Source of the DNA: an uncultured Granulicatella sp.
GTDB taxonomy: Bacteria; Bacillota; Bacilli; Lactobacillales; Aerococcaceae
Assembly: GCA_937891475.1 (NCBI GenBank)
Contig: CALATC010000040.1
Span: 1 to 12,160 of the forward strand
Length of the DNA: 12,160 nt
Direction of reading: 5' to 3'
In this document: positions 1 through 7,522 of the stretch, piece by piece
Layout of the letters: the number at the start of each line of letters is the position of its first letter
Position numbering within the stretch: position 1 is the first letter of the stretch
Position numbers and translations under genes: made by a program
Notes under the pieces: model-generated
Databases searched by the model: none
The model's input: the letters and a program-made list of their open reading frames with translations, nothing else
Told to the model about the DNA's origin: nothing

Positions 1-1329
1 ATTTTATATTATAATAATATTTCTAAAAGTTTACCTCCAGGAATAACAGGATCAAATAAATATAATTTTAAAAATGAATCTTTACAAGAAATTTTAGAAG
101 AGATGCATGCTCAAATAAATGGAATATTAGAATACTTTGACCGTAATGTGAACAATGAAACTGATAGAAAAGAAGTTCAAGCGAGAAAAGAAGAATTGAA
201 ACAAAATATTGCTAGTACCATTGCAATGATTCGACAAAATCAAATTAAAGTAGCCGTAGAATCTGAAAGAGGATTAATGTTCTCTCAAGCAAATCCAGAA
301 ATTTTGAAACAATTAAGAACTCAAATTGAAGAAGCTCAAAATGTGCTAGGTGATTTAAATATCTCATTAGGAACGTCTGTAGAAACTTTACCAGAGTATA
401 AGCAATTAAAAAATGTGACATTAACGAAAAAAGGCGTTTTAAAATACTCTAGAATATATGGTTTTGCATCAGGTGTCATTAAATCTTACCATAAAGATGC
501 AGAGCCAGAACATATCACTGACTGGGAAAAAGTGAATCCTGAAGTAGAAACAAAAGAAGATTCTATTTATGCTAATAAAGGTGTTGTAACAATTTCAGAT
601 GATTTAAGTAAGATTAAAGTTGTTCATACAGATTCAAATACAACAGAATTTGAGTTAACAAAACAAGAGGCAAATATTAAAGAAGAAACAGATTACGTAG
701 TGAAAGAATTGATTACTCCTATTCGTGCATACAAAGTGATGTCAGAAGGTAATGTTGTTGTCAATCATTTTTATAAAGAAGTGGTTAAAAAATCTGAAGT
801 TCCTGAATCCAAAGGCGGAGTAAACGGAGAGTTAGATAATCCATTAACTTTACCGCAATTAATTATTACTAAATGGGTAGATGAATACGGAAACACCTTA
901 AAACCAGCAGATGCTAAAAATCCTTCTGTAGAAGGTCAAGCAAATGAGGCGTTTGAACCAGGTACAATTGAAGGGTATGAATTTGTTGGAACAATTCCAG
1001 TAGATGCTGATGGTATTGTTACTCATGTTTTTAAGAAAAAACAAGCTTATAAACCTGAGGAGTCTAAACCTGAACTCAAACCACAACAAACTCCAGAACC
1101 AAAACCTGAAGAACCTAAGAAAGAAGACACTAAGAAAGAAGAACCGAAACAAAATGATGCAACTCCTTCACATGAAGGACAGGAACATCAAACTTCAGTT
1201 CAAAAAAATAAAGTGGAAGAATTACCTCAAACAGGTACAGGTAATGAATTTGCAATCTTCGGAGCTGCAGCAAGTTCAATTCTTGCAGGTTTAGGATTAA
1301 TAGCTCCTAAGAAAAAAGAAAATGAGTAG
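1..1329 (+). CDS. LPXTG cell-wall-anchored surface protein, 3' part (5' truncated by window)
   Basis: The frame is open from base 1, so the true start lies upstream; the ATG at 103 is internal and has no ribosome binding site. The visible 442 residues run in this order: a charged, probably coiled-coil helical stretch (about bases 60-360), a segment I do not recognise, and a MucBP-like beta module (about bases 850-1040, with a V-D-E-Y-G-N core and ending T-H-V-F-K-K-K). Then come a Pro/Glu/Lys-rich wall-spanning region (1045-1200), the sortase motif LPQTG at 1222-1236, a hydrophobic helix and the tail KKKENE. Sortase A would cleave between Thr and Gly and attach the protein to peptidoglycan. 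The role is probably adhesion, but the binding domain is outside the window. The gene ends before a strong terminator and is separate from the downstream operon. Confidence 0.93.
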   Translation: MLYYNNISKSLPPGITGSNKYNFKNESLQEILEEMHAQINGILEYFDRNVNNETDRKEVQARKEELKQNIASTIAMIRQNQIKVAVESERGLMFSQANPEILKQLRTQIEEAQNVLGDLNISLGTSVETLPEYKQLKNVTLTKKGVLKYSRIYGFASGVIKSYHKDAEPEHITDWEKVNPEVETKEDSIYANKGVVTISDDLSKIKVVHTDSNTTEFELTKQEANIKEETDYVVKELITPIRAYKVMSEGNVVVNHFYKEVVKKSEVPESKGGVNGELDNPLTLPQLIITKWVDEYGNTLKPADAKNPSVEGQANEAFEPGTIEGYEFVGTIPVDADGIVTHVFKKKQAYKPEESKPELKPQQTPEPKPEEPKKEDTKKEEPKQNDATPSHEGQEHQTSVQKNKVEELPQTGTGNEFAIFGAAASSILAGLGLIAPKKKENE

Positions 1330-1375
1330 ATTGAAGTAATTCTTTAAAAAAGATTTCCATCATTAACTACTATAA

Positions 1376-1418
1376 GCCAAAAGGTTGGTATCATAACCAA
1401 ACCTTTTGGCTTTTCTTT
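1376..1418 (+). terminator. Rho-independent terminator of the LPXTG gene
   Basis: The arm GCCAAAAGGTTGGT (1376-1389) pairs with ACCAAACCTTTTGGC (1396-1410) with one bulged A, leaving a six-base loop. TTTTCTTTAT follows at 1411-1420. It lies about 45 bases after the stop codon of the surface protein and before the next promoter. The flanking A and T residues could let it work partly on the opposite strand, but no minus-strand gene needs it. Confidence 0.9.
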
Positions 1419-1439
1419 ATAAACAATGGGTAAATAAAA

Positions 1440-1466
1440 GCTTTCAAATAGCCATTATGGTATAAT
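1440..1466 (+). promoter_or_regulatory. Extended -10 promoter for the glycosylation operon
   Basis: TATAAT at 1461-1466 is preceded by TG at 1458-1459, a perfect TGN-TATAAT extended -10. No good -35 is present at 16-18 bp (the best is a weak AAGCTT-like hexamer around 1438-1443), as is common when the TG extension is present. Transcription would start near 1473, giving a 5' leader of about 57 bases before the ATG at 1530. This is the only strong promoter I find ahead of the nine-gene run. Confidence 0.75.
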
Positions 1467-1529
1467 GAGAGTGTTCATTTATAAAAAATATTTGGAAAGT
1501 AGAATCAAAAAAAGAAAGTAGGAAGTAGA

Positions 1530-3119
1530 ATGAATCTGATTTTTTGTACATCACCTTTTCAAGTGCTAGTTGCTAGAGAAGTAGCACGTCATACAGATTT
1601 AGAATTTTATGGTATGTATTTAATGATGTCCAATGATTCAAGACAGATGCTTTATGCAGAAAAAATGAAAGAATTTTGTAAAGAAGTATGTATTTTCAAA
1701 GATGGAATAGTTAAAGAACCTTTACAACAATTTCTTTCAGATAAAGTGATTACTTCCTTGTATTTGGCTAGTTTGGATAATCCTGTAGCGTATAGTTTCT
1801 TTACTCCTAATCAGATGCAATTATTTACTTTTGATGATGGCAGTACGTCGATTATTGTTCCAAATATGTATACACAAAATCTTCATCGAGTAGTTTCTCC
1901 TTTAGGATTAACATTAGGGCAAATGATGTCACTATCTCAAAAACATTTTACAGTATTTAATCAAACGAAGTTATTTGAAGAAGAAAGACAAGTACATCTA
2001 ACTTTAAATACAAAGCCACAAGAGTTTAAGCGAGCAAATAATGGGAAAGTTATTCGAGTATTTTTAGGACAAGCTTTAGGGTCAATATTCGATGAAGGAG
2101 ATATTCAATTAACAAAACAATTAACAAAAAAAGCAATCCAAGATTGTAAGGCAGATATCTATTATCCTCACCCACGTGCAGTAGTGGAAGTAGAAGGAAT
2201 TCAAGTAGCTGCGCCTACTAATTGCTTTGAAGAGGAAATTTATTCATTATTAGCAGAGTATGAATTTGTAGAAGTGTATGGTTTCTATTCAACAGCCTTT
2301 TTATTCGTTAAAGAGATTGAAGGAGTTAACGTTCAAGCTTACCGTACATTTTTAAGTAGTTTTGAGTCAGATATTTTATTGGAACATGGAATTTCGTATC
2401 GTAATCTTTCCCTATCGGATACTTGTGTGGATATTGTGATGCCTGTTTATAATGGAGAGAAGACAATTGATGAATCGATTCAGTCCATTTTAAATCAAAC
2501 ACATCAAGAGTTTCGATTGTGGATTGTTGATGATGGTTCAACAGATCGAACACAAGAAGTATGTCAGAAATATTTAACAGATTCTCGGATTCATTATGAA
2601 AAACTAACGCATCAAGGGATTTCTTGTACATTAATTGCGGGAGTCAATATGACTCAAGGAGAGTATATCGCGAGACAAGATGCTGATGATGTATGGATGC
2701 CTTGGCATTTGGAGATGGTATTGCATCAATTAGAATCAAATCTTTCATTAGACATTGTAGGCTCAAGAGTGACTGCTGAAGAAGATGAAAAAAATAGGAA
2801 GTTGAAAAGAAATAAGCAAAATCATCTATTTGGAGAAACGTTATGGTTCCAACTGGCGTATCAAAATGTATTTAATCACTCAACGGTAATTTTTAGAAAA
2901 TCAGCTTATGAGGAAGCGGGTGGTTATCAATCTGGATATGAAGGGTTTGAAGATTGGCATTTGTGGGCGAGAATGGTAACGAAGGAAAATGCTTTTGTAC
3001 TGAATAATTTGTCTGTATTTTATCGTCTTTCTGATAGTCATGATAAATGGATGGCTTTTCGAACTCGTTTAGCTAAAACACGAGGTTTAACTCTTGAAGA
3101 AGTTTTAGAAGGGGAATAA
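1530..3119 (+). CDS. Bifunctional GT52 sialyltransferase-like / GT2 glycosyltransferase fusion
   Basis: A 529-residue cytosolic protein with two glycosyltransferase domains. Residues 1-275 look like GT52, the Neisseria Lst-type sialyltransferases that use CMP-sialic acid: the start NLIFCTSPFQ, FDDG at 101-104, the HP motif at 214-215 and a Ser-Thr pair at 254-255 match the three short motifs shared by bacterial sialyltransferases. Residues 298-525 are a GT-A fold GT2: VMPVYNGE at 303-310, DDGS at 334-337, DADD at 384-387 (metal and nucleotide binding) and an ED pair at 474-475 where the catalytic base usually sits. There is no signal peptide or membrane helix. The start is supported by AGGAAG at 1520-1525. 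The GT52 half is paralogous to the gene at 10765. The sugar added by the GT2 half cannot be predicted. The next gene starts two bases after the stop. Confidence 0.87.
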   Translation: MNLIFCTSPFQVLVAREVARHTDLEFYGMYLMMSNDSRQMLYAEKMKEFCKEVCIFKDGIVKEPLQQFLSDKVITSLYLASLDNPVAYSFFTPNQMQLFTFDDGSTSIIVPNMYTQNLHRVVSPLGLTLGQMMSLSQKHFTVFNQTKLFEEERQVHLTLNTKPQEFKRANNGKVIRVFLGQALGSIFDEGDIQLTKQLTKKAIQDCKADIYYPHPRAVVEVEGIQVAAPTNCFEEEIYSLLAEYEFVEVYGFYSTAFLFVKEIEGVNVQAYRTFLSSFESDILLEHGISYRNLSLSDTCVDIVMPVYNGEKTIDESIQSILNQTHQEFRLWIVDDGSTDRTQEVCQKYLTDSRIHYEKLTHQGISCTLIAGVNMTQGEYIARQDADDVWMPWHLEMVLHQLESNLSLDIVGSRVTAEEDEKNRKLKRNKQNHLFGETLWFQLAYQNVFNHSTVIFRKSAYEEAGGYQSGYEGFEDWHLWARMVTKENAFVLNNLSVFYRLSDSHDKWMAFRTRLAKTRGLTLEEVLEGE

Positions 3120-3121
3120 TC

Positions 3122-4363
3122 ATGAGAGTATTTACTATAAAAGAAGGAGTTCCAATTAGTATTTACGGCTTTGAAAGTAGTCAGTTAGCTCGTCAAAACT
3201 TGATGCAATCTCTTGGAGTCGAGCACCAATTTATTTTTACGAATTTAACCAATATTGTTCCTAACTTTGTGGAGCAATTGGAAGAATTGGGATTCCAAAA
3301 TTTTTATCATGTTATTTTTGATTTATCTGATTTAGCTAGAGTTCAACCAAGTATTTCAGAGGATTTTCTTTCTACATTAGAAGGCGTCAAAGAAGTTGAG
3401 TATACTAAAGAAGGCTATGTAGGATTAGTACATTATGAGGATGGCACAGTTGAGTGTTATACTTCACAGTTATTATATCGAATAGATGATAAACAGAATA
3501 CTTTTACTTTATTTGGTTCAAAGGGAATTATTTTAGAAGGGGATATTAGTGAGATTTATCATGCCTATCGTTTTGTTGAAACGGGAGAAACGTATTCTCA
3601 GTGGCAGTTAGTGAGTTATTATTTAGCAGAGAACTCCACTCCTCAAGATAAGTTCATCATTGATATGGTGAATGAATATCCATTGCAACTGAGAAAATTC
3701 TTCCAAAATACAGGAAGAGAATTGTTTGCCTTTACTCATTACAATATATTAGCCCCTTTTATGAAGTTTGTTTTGCAAAACTGGTGTACCAATATAGTAG
3801 CCAGTCCAGTGTTAGAAGAACGTTTAGGAAGTGACGTTGTGAGGTTCTTGCCACCTGTTTATATAGATGAGGTTCAAGAAAAAACGTATGAAACAGTAAC
3901 TGATTGGTGTATTGTTGGAAATATGACGATTATTAAAAAATGTGAATTAGCAATTGAAGCTGTTAGACAAGTTCCGGATAGTCGTTTAACGATTTATGGA
4001 ACATTGCCAGAAGGTATCACGAAAGAACAACTTCCAGAAAATGTTACATATGCAGGATTTGTAACGCCCGTTCCGTATGAAAAACATCAAGGATATCTTT
4101 CTTGTTCATATAGCGAGTGCTTTGCCAATTCAGCAGTGGAAGCCTCTGCCAAAGGATTAGTTTGCTTATTATCTCATACAGATTTAGCTCATGCCTATTA
4201 TGGAAGAATTTGTCCCAATACAAAAACATTCCGTTCATTGAACGAACTAGTAGAAACGCTCAGATCTTTTCAACATAAAGGAGAGTATTCTTCTTCCGTT
4301 TTTGCCAAAAATTATACAAAAGAAACAGTTGTAGAGATGTATCGTCAAGTTTTAAAATTATAA
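3122..4363 (+). CDS. GT4 glycosyltransferase, GtfA/TarM-like, copy 1
   Basis: A 413-residue protein. The N-terminal half (about 1-155) includes a beta-rich stretch (about 88-140, E-Y-T-K-E-G-Y-V-G then E-D-G-T-V) resembling the DUF1975 beta-meander inserted in the first Rossmann domain of GtfA, which starts O-GlcNAc on Ser-rich adhesins, and TarM, which glycosylates teichoic acid. The C-terminal half has the GT4 features VGNM followed by Lys (265-273) and an EX7E pair at E332 and E340 for the nucleotide-sugar donor. At 413 residues it is shorter than GtfA (about 500). It is a divergent paralogue of the gene at 9415; both share VGNM, VPY, SYSE-FAN and a Tyr-Tyr near the end. The start follows the previous stop by 2 bp, with a GGGG Shine-Dalgarno inside the upstream coding end. 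Cytosolic. The donor and acceptor are unknown; a surface protein acceptor is inferred from context. Confidence 0.82.
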   Translation: MRVFTIKEGVPISIYGFESSQLARQNLMQSLGVEHQFIFTNLTNIVPNFVEQLEELGFQNFYHVIFDLSDLARVQPSISEDFLSTLEGVKEVEYTKEGYVGLVHYEDGTVECYTSQLLYRIDDKQNTFTLFGSKGIILEGDISEIYHAYRFVETGETYSQWQLVSYYLAENSTPQDKFIIDMVNEYPLQLRKFFQNTGRELFAFTHYNILAPFMKFVLQNWCTNIVASPVLEERLGSDVVRFLPPVYIDEVQEKTYETVTDWCIVGNMTIIKKCELAIEAVRQVPDSRLTIYGTLPEGITKEQLPENVTYAGFVTPVPYEKHQGYLSCSYSECFANSAVEASAKGLVCLLSHTDLAHAYYGRICPNTKTFRSLNELVETLRSFQHKGEYSSSVFAKNYTKETVVEMYRQVLKL

Positions 4364-4396
4364 TGAGGCAATTCTAGGTAGAGAGGAGGACTAAGA

Positions 4397-5746
4397 ATGA
4401 AAATAGAAGAACAGATAAAAAATAATATTCAAGGACTTATAATTTTATCAAGTCCTCTTCATCATGATGAACGGGGATATTTCGTTGAAAATTGGCGGAA
4501 GATGGACTTGTTACAATATGGTGTTCCAGAATCATTTTTCCAAGGAAAGTTACAAAATAATGTTTCCGTATCTAAAAAAGGAACGATTCGAGGAATGCAT
4601 TGTCAAGGTTGGGCGAAGTTAATGACCGTTGCTTCAGGTACGTTTCGTATGTGTTTTATCGATTTGCGTTTAAGTTCTCCAAGCTATAAGGCTGTAGATG
4701 TGATTGATGTCGTTCCAGGAATGGCAATCTTTGTCCCTACTGGAGTTTCTAATGGGGCTCAAGCTTTAACGGACAAAGGGATTTTGAATTATTTAGTCAC
4801 AGGTTACTATAATCCAAGTGCTAAACATGATGGAATTATGCCACTTGATGAGACATTGAATTTACCATGGGATTTATCTGGAGAAGTGATTATTTCTTCA
4901 AAAGATCAACAAAGTGATTCATACTTATCAATGATTCAAAAAATCGAATTTGCTCGTAAAAAGATTGCAGTCATTGGTTATACAGGAGTGATTGGGTCAA
5001 AAGTTTTTGAACAATTGCAGTCTTTCAAACAATATGAAGTAGATGGATTCAATCGTGATAATTTATCCGAATTAGTTCAAAAAGAATATGACTGTGTCAT
5101 TTGTACAGCTCCTTCTTCTGAAAAATTCAAAACCAATATTGGACTTGCTAATTCAGTAGAAGAGATTGAAATCTTAGTAGATACTATTGCCAAAGTAAAG
5201 GCAAAGCAATTTGTCCTAGTGTCGTCTCAAACTGCCTTGCATTCTGAGAATCGATATGGGCAAGTACAAAATGAAGTATGTCAGGCAGTTCTTCAACATC
5301 ACTCGAATCATTCGATTTATTTTATGGATACATTATATGGAGAAAATCTGAAAAAAGGATTGGTTCATGACTTAATCCATCGACAATGGAATTTTGTGAC
5401 AAAAGAACAGTTAGAAAAAATTCCAGCTTTAGAAAGTTATTATCGTCCAGTGACAGAACAGGTAGCAGAAAGAGTTCAAGAAGTTCCTCTAGAGTTATTA
5501 GAACAACTCCTTCCAGTGTCTTCACTATATGAGGATAATTATATTTATCAAGTGACAGCGATTGAAGACTTAGTTCAAACAATCATTCAAGAATTATTTG
5601 ATGCTAAAGGGATGGTATTGCAAATCAAAGATACAGTTCTGTATACTGGGCAACAAATAAAAGCATTATCTCAAAAGCCTGACAACTCAAAATTAGGGCA
5701 ATATTTTAGAAAGCATAAGGAGAAAAGCGGTGAAAGTTTATTATAA
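4397..5746 (+). CDS. RmlC-like dTDP-sugar epimerase fused to a Rossmann (SDR-like) reductase domain
   Basis: A 449-residue protein with two parts. Residues 1-165 are a cupin of the streptococcal/S. suis RmlC type: DERGYFVENW (24-33), GVPESFF then GKLQNNVSVSKKGTIRGMH (ends at 68, the catalytic-base His), a DLR at 89-91, and FVPTGVSNGAQ (112-122), which has Asn where classical RmlC has His; streptococcal RmlC shares that variant. Residues 187-440 form an NAD(P)-binding domain with GYTGVIG (194-200), SSQTA (276-280) and Y287. The usual YxxxK Lys is Gln (Q291). Together the halves could epimerise and then 4-reduce dTDP-4-keto-6-deoxyglucose to dTDP-L-rhamnose or a related sugar such as 6-deoxytalose. 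The substrate comes from the RmlB at 6527. An AGAGGAGGA Shine-Dalgarno at 4382-4390 fixes the start. The final product is not certain. Confidence 0.84.
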   Translation: MKIEEQIKNNIQGLIILSSPLHHDERGYFVENWRKMDLLQYGVPESFFQGKLQNNVSVSKKGTIRGMHCQGWAKLMTVASGTFRMCFIDLRLSSPSYKAVDVIDVVPGMAIFVPTGVSNGAQALTDKGILNYLVTGYYNPSAKHDGIMPLDETLNLPWDLSGEVIISSKDQQSDSYLSMIQKIEFARKKIAVIGYTGVIGSKVFEQLQSFKQYEVDGFNRDNLSELVQKEYDCVICTAPSSEKFKTNIGLANSVEEIEILVDTIAKVKAKQFVLVSSQTALHSENRYGQVQNEVCQAVLQHHSNHSIYFMDTLYGENLKKGLVHDLIHRQWNFVTKEQLEKIPALESYYRPVTEQVAERVQEVPLELLEQLLPVSSLYEDNYIYQVTAIEDLVQTIIQELFDAKGMVLQIKDTVLYTGQQIKALSQKPDNSKLGQYFRKHKEKSGESLL

Positions 5747-6509
5747 TGACAGAGGGTTTCAATTAGGAAATCTATTATATTTATTATTACAGGCTCATAA
5801 AGATCGCTTGGATGGGATTGCAGAGAGTTATGTGTTACGAACAGGTTATTATGCTTTTGCTCAAACTTTTTTCCCTAAAACAGCTGAACTATTTAGCAAA
5901 GCAAATGGGATAGAATTAGAGGAGTTCGGCTATTTTCAAATATCAGGGGAAGATTACTTACCGGTTCATGTGGATTCCTTTGTTGCAAGATATTTACAAG
6001 AGCCGATTCAACAGTTATCAAGAGAATTTGAAGAAAAAGATATTACAATTGCGATTAGAAGAACGGATTTTATTCAAAAGGATCGCTATAAACATTATGG
6101 CTATGATATGATGCAATATGTTGAGGATTGCTTAGAACGAATTGCAGAATTAGAAACAGAGAATTTTCAAACAATGACGATTCGTATCACGTCAGATGAT
6201 GTTTATTGGTGTAGGGAAGAACTAGTTCCAGCATTAAAAGAAAAATATTCATTCATTTTTCCAATTGTAGTAGAGGAGCAAGATATTCGAGATAATTTTG
6301 TCGAATTATTTAATTGTAAGAAATATTTTATTAGTGCAAACTCAACTTATTGTTATTGGGTTGGATATGTTTTGAGAATGGCAAAGCCTGAGGTACAAGT
6401 TTTTGCGCCTAATTTTAATACGATGTTAATTGAAGAGGGACGTCAAATTGCAGATGCACGAAATTGGTTATTAATCGATGTAAATCGTGAGAACAATGGG
6501 GAATTCTAA
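5730..6509 (+). CDS. GT11-like (alpha-1,2-fucosyltransferase family) glycosyltransferase
   Basis: A 259-residue protein starting at GTG 5730 and overlapping the upstream gene by 17 bases, with AAGGAG at 5717-5722 as the ribosome binding site; the next in-frame ATG would remove the N-terminal motif. The features match family 11 or related GT-B fucosyltransferases: GFQLGNLLYLL (9-19, cf. G-x-GNQ-F), IAIRRTDF (107-114, cf. IHIRRGDY, the nucleotide-sugar arginines) and ISANSTYCYW (201-210, cf. ISNSTFSWW). It is slightly short for the family (about 280-300) and divergent, with Thr in place of Gly in the RRGD motif. GT11 enzymes use GDP-fucose, but no GDP-fucose genes are visible; neighbouring genes make a dTDP-deoxyhexose, so a dTDP-sugar donor is possible (inference). 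Cytosolic, no membrane segment. Confidence 0.72.
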   Translation: MKVYYNDRGFQLGNLLYLLLQAHKDRLDGIAESYVLRTGYYAFAQTFFPKTAELFSKANGIELEEFGYFQISGEDYLPVHVDSFVARYLQEPIQQLSREFEEKDITIAIRRTDFIQKDRYKHYGYDMMQYVEDCLERIAELETENFQTMTIRITSDDVYWCREELVPALKEKYSFIFPIVVEEQDIRDNFVELFNCKKYFISANSTYCYWVGYVLRMAKPEVQVFAPNFNTMLIEEGRQIADARNWLLIDVNRENNGEF

Positions 6510-6526
6510 AGAAAGAAGGAATTAGA

Positions 6527-7522
6527 GTGAAGTATCAAAATATTATCGTAACAGGTGGGGCTGGATTTGTTGGGTCAAATTTTGTACGCTATATCAAACG
6601 TTATTATCCAAATGTTACAATTACGATTTTAGATAAATTGACGTATGCTTCATCTTTTTCAACGATTTCTGATGTGTTAGATGATAGAGTTCGATTTTAT
6701 CAAGTAGATATTGCGGATAGTGAGCAGTTAGAAAAAGTCATTACACAAGAGTATGACTTAATTGTGCATTTTGCAGCGGAATCTTTTAATGATCGCTCTT
6801 TAACAGATACAGCATCCTTTGTTCAAACAAATGTATTAGGTACTCATCATTTATTAGAATTAGCAAGAAAATATCACTTACGTTTTCATCAAATTTCAAC
6901 AGATGAAGTATATGGAGATTTTCCAATAGAAAGTAAGGAGAAGTTTACAGAGGAAACTCAGTATCAGCCAAGCTCGCCTTATTCTGCTACAAAAGCATCT
7001 GCAGATTTATTAGTGAAAGCTTGGGTTCGATCGTTTGGAGTTCAAGCAACGATTTCTAATTGTTCGAATAATTATGGACCTTACCAAAATCCAGAAAAAT
7101 TTATCCCGAGACAAATTATTAATATTTTAAAACAGGAAAAGCCGGTATTATATGGGAATGGCTTGAATGTGAGGGATTGGATTCATGTGGAGGATCATTG
7201 TCGAGCAATTGATTTAATAATAGATAAGGGAAAAATTGGAGAAACTTATCTAGTGGGAATTGATAATGAAAGAAATAATTTAGAAGTATTACAGATGATT
7301 CTAGTACTTCTTGGGAAAGAAAAAACGGATTTTGAATTTATTGAAGACAGACCAGGGCACGACCTTAGATATGGAATTAATGCTCATAAATTATATGAAG
7401 AGTTGGGATATCAGCCGATTCATACTCAGTTTGAGGAAGAGTTAAAACAAGTAATTGATTGGTATCGACAAAATACAGCTTGGTGGTCTGAATTAGAGGA
7501 TAAGAAAAGGGGGATGTTATGA
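6527..7522 (+). CDS. rmlB: dTDP-glucose 4,6-dehydratase
   Basis: A 331-residue extended SDR that converts dTDP-glucose to dTDP-4-keto-6-deoxyglucose with NAD+ as a recycling cofactor. Visible features are the dinucleotide loop GGAGFVG (10-16), LDKLTYA (35-41), FAAES and DRS (82-91), STDEVYG (124-130) with the catalytic Thr125-Asp126-Glu127, YxxxK at Y152 and K156, NNYGPYQ (181-187) and EKFIPR (190-195). Near 87-88 the sequence is Phe-Asn where many RmlB have His-Val; streptococcal RmlB also have Asn at the second position. The GTG start at 6527 follows GAAGGA at 6515-6520 and puts the nucleotide loop at the normal position. It feeds the RmlC-reductase fusion upstream. RmlA, the thymidylyltransferase, is not in the window and is presumably elsewhere on the chromosome, as for wall rhamnose synthesis. 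Confidence 0.93.
   Translation: MKYQNIIVTGGAGFVGSNFVRYIKRYYPNVTITILDKLTYASSFSTISDVLDDRVRFYQVDIADSEQLEKVITQEYDLIVHFAAESFNDRSLTDTASFVQTNVLGTHHLLELARKYHLRFHQISTDEVYGDFPIESKEKFTEETQYQPSSPYSATKASADLLVKAWVRSFGVQATISNCSNNYGPYQNPEKFIPRQIINILKQEKPVLYGNGLNVRDWIHVEDHCRAIDLIIDKGKIGETYLVGIDNERNNLEVLQMILVLLGKEKTDFEFIEDRPGHDLRYGINAHKLYEELGYQPIHTQFEEELKQVIDWYRQNTAWWSELEDKKRGML

Noticed and set aside
103..105. ATG at 103 as the start of the first surface protein
   Set aside because: The frame stays open to base 1 and no Shine-Dalgarno precedes it; it is an internal Met of a truncated gene with no signal peptide.
898..1152. Minus-strand open frame rich in Phe and Arg
   Set aside because: Antisense shadow of the Pro-Glu-Lys repeat region; extreme composition and no start signals.
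1004..1294. Plus-strand open frame of 96 codons rich in Leu, Asn and Lys
   Set aside because: It lies out of frame inside the Pro/Lys-rich wall-spanning coding region of the LPXTG gene, has no ribosome binding site, and its odd composition comes from the repetitive codons.
2326..2631. Minus-strand open frame within the GT52-GT2 fusion
   Set aside because: Antisense to well-supported coding sequence across the domain junction; no recognisable motif or Shine-Dalgarno.
5322..5582. Minus-strand Leu-rich open frame
   Set aside because: Shadow of the reductase half of the epimerase fusion; the other minus-strand frames at 4044-4238, 9605-9844 and 10955-11185 are dismissed for the same reason.
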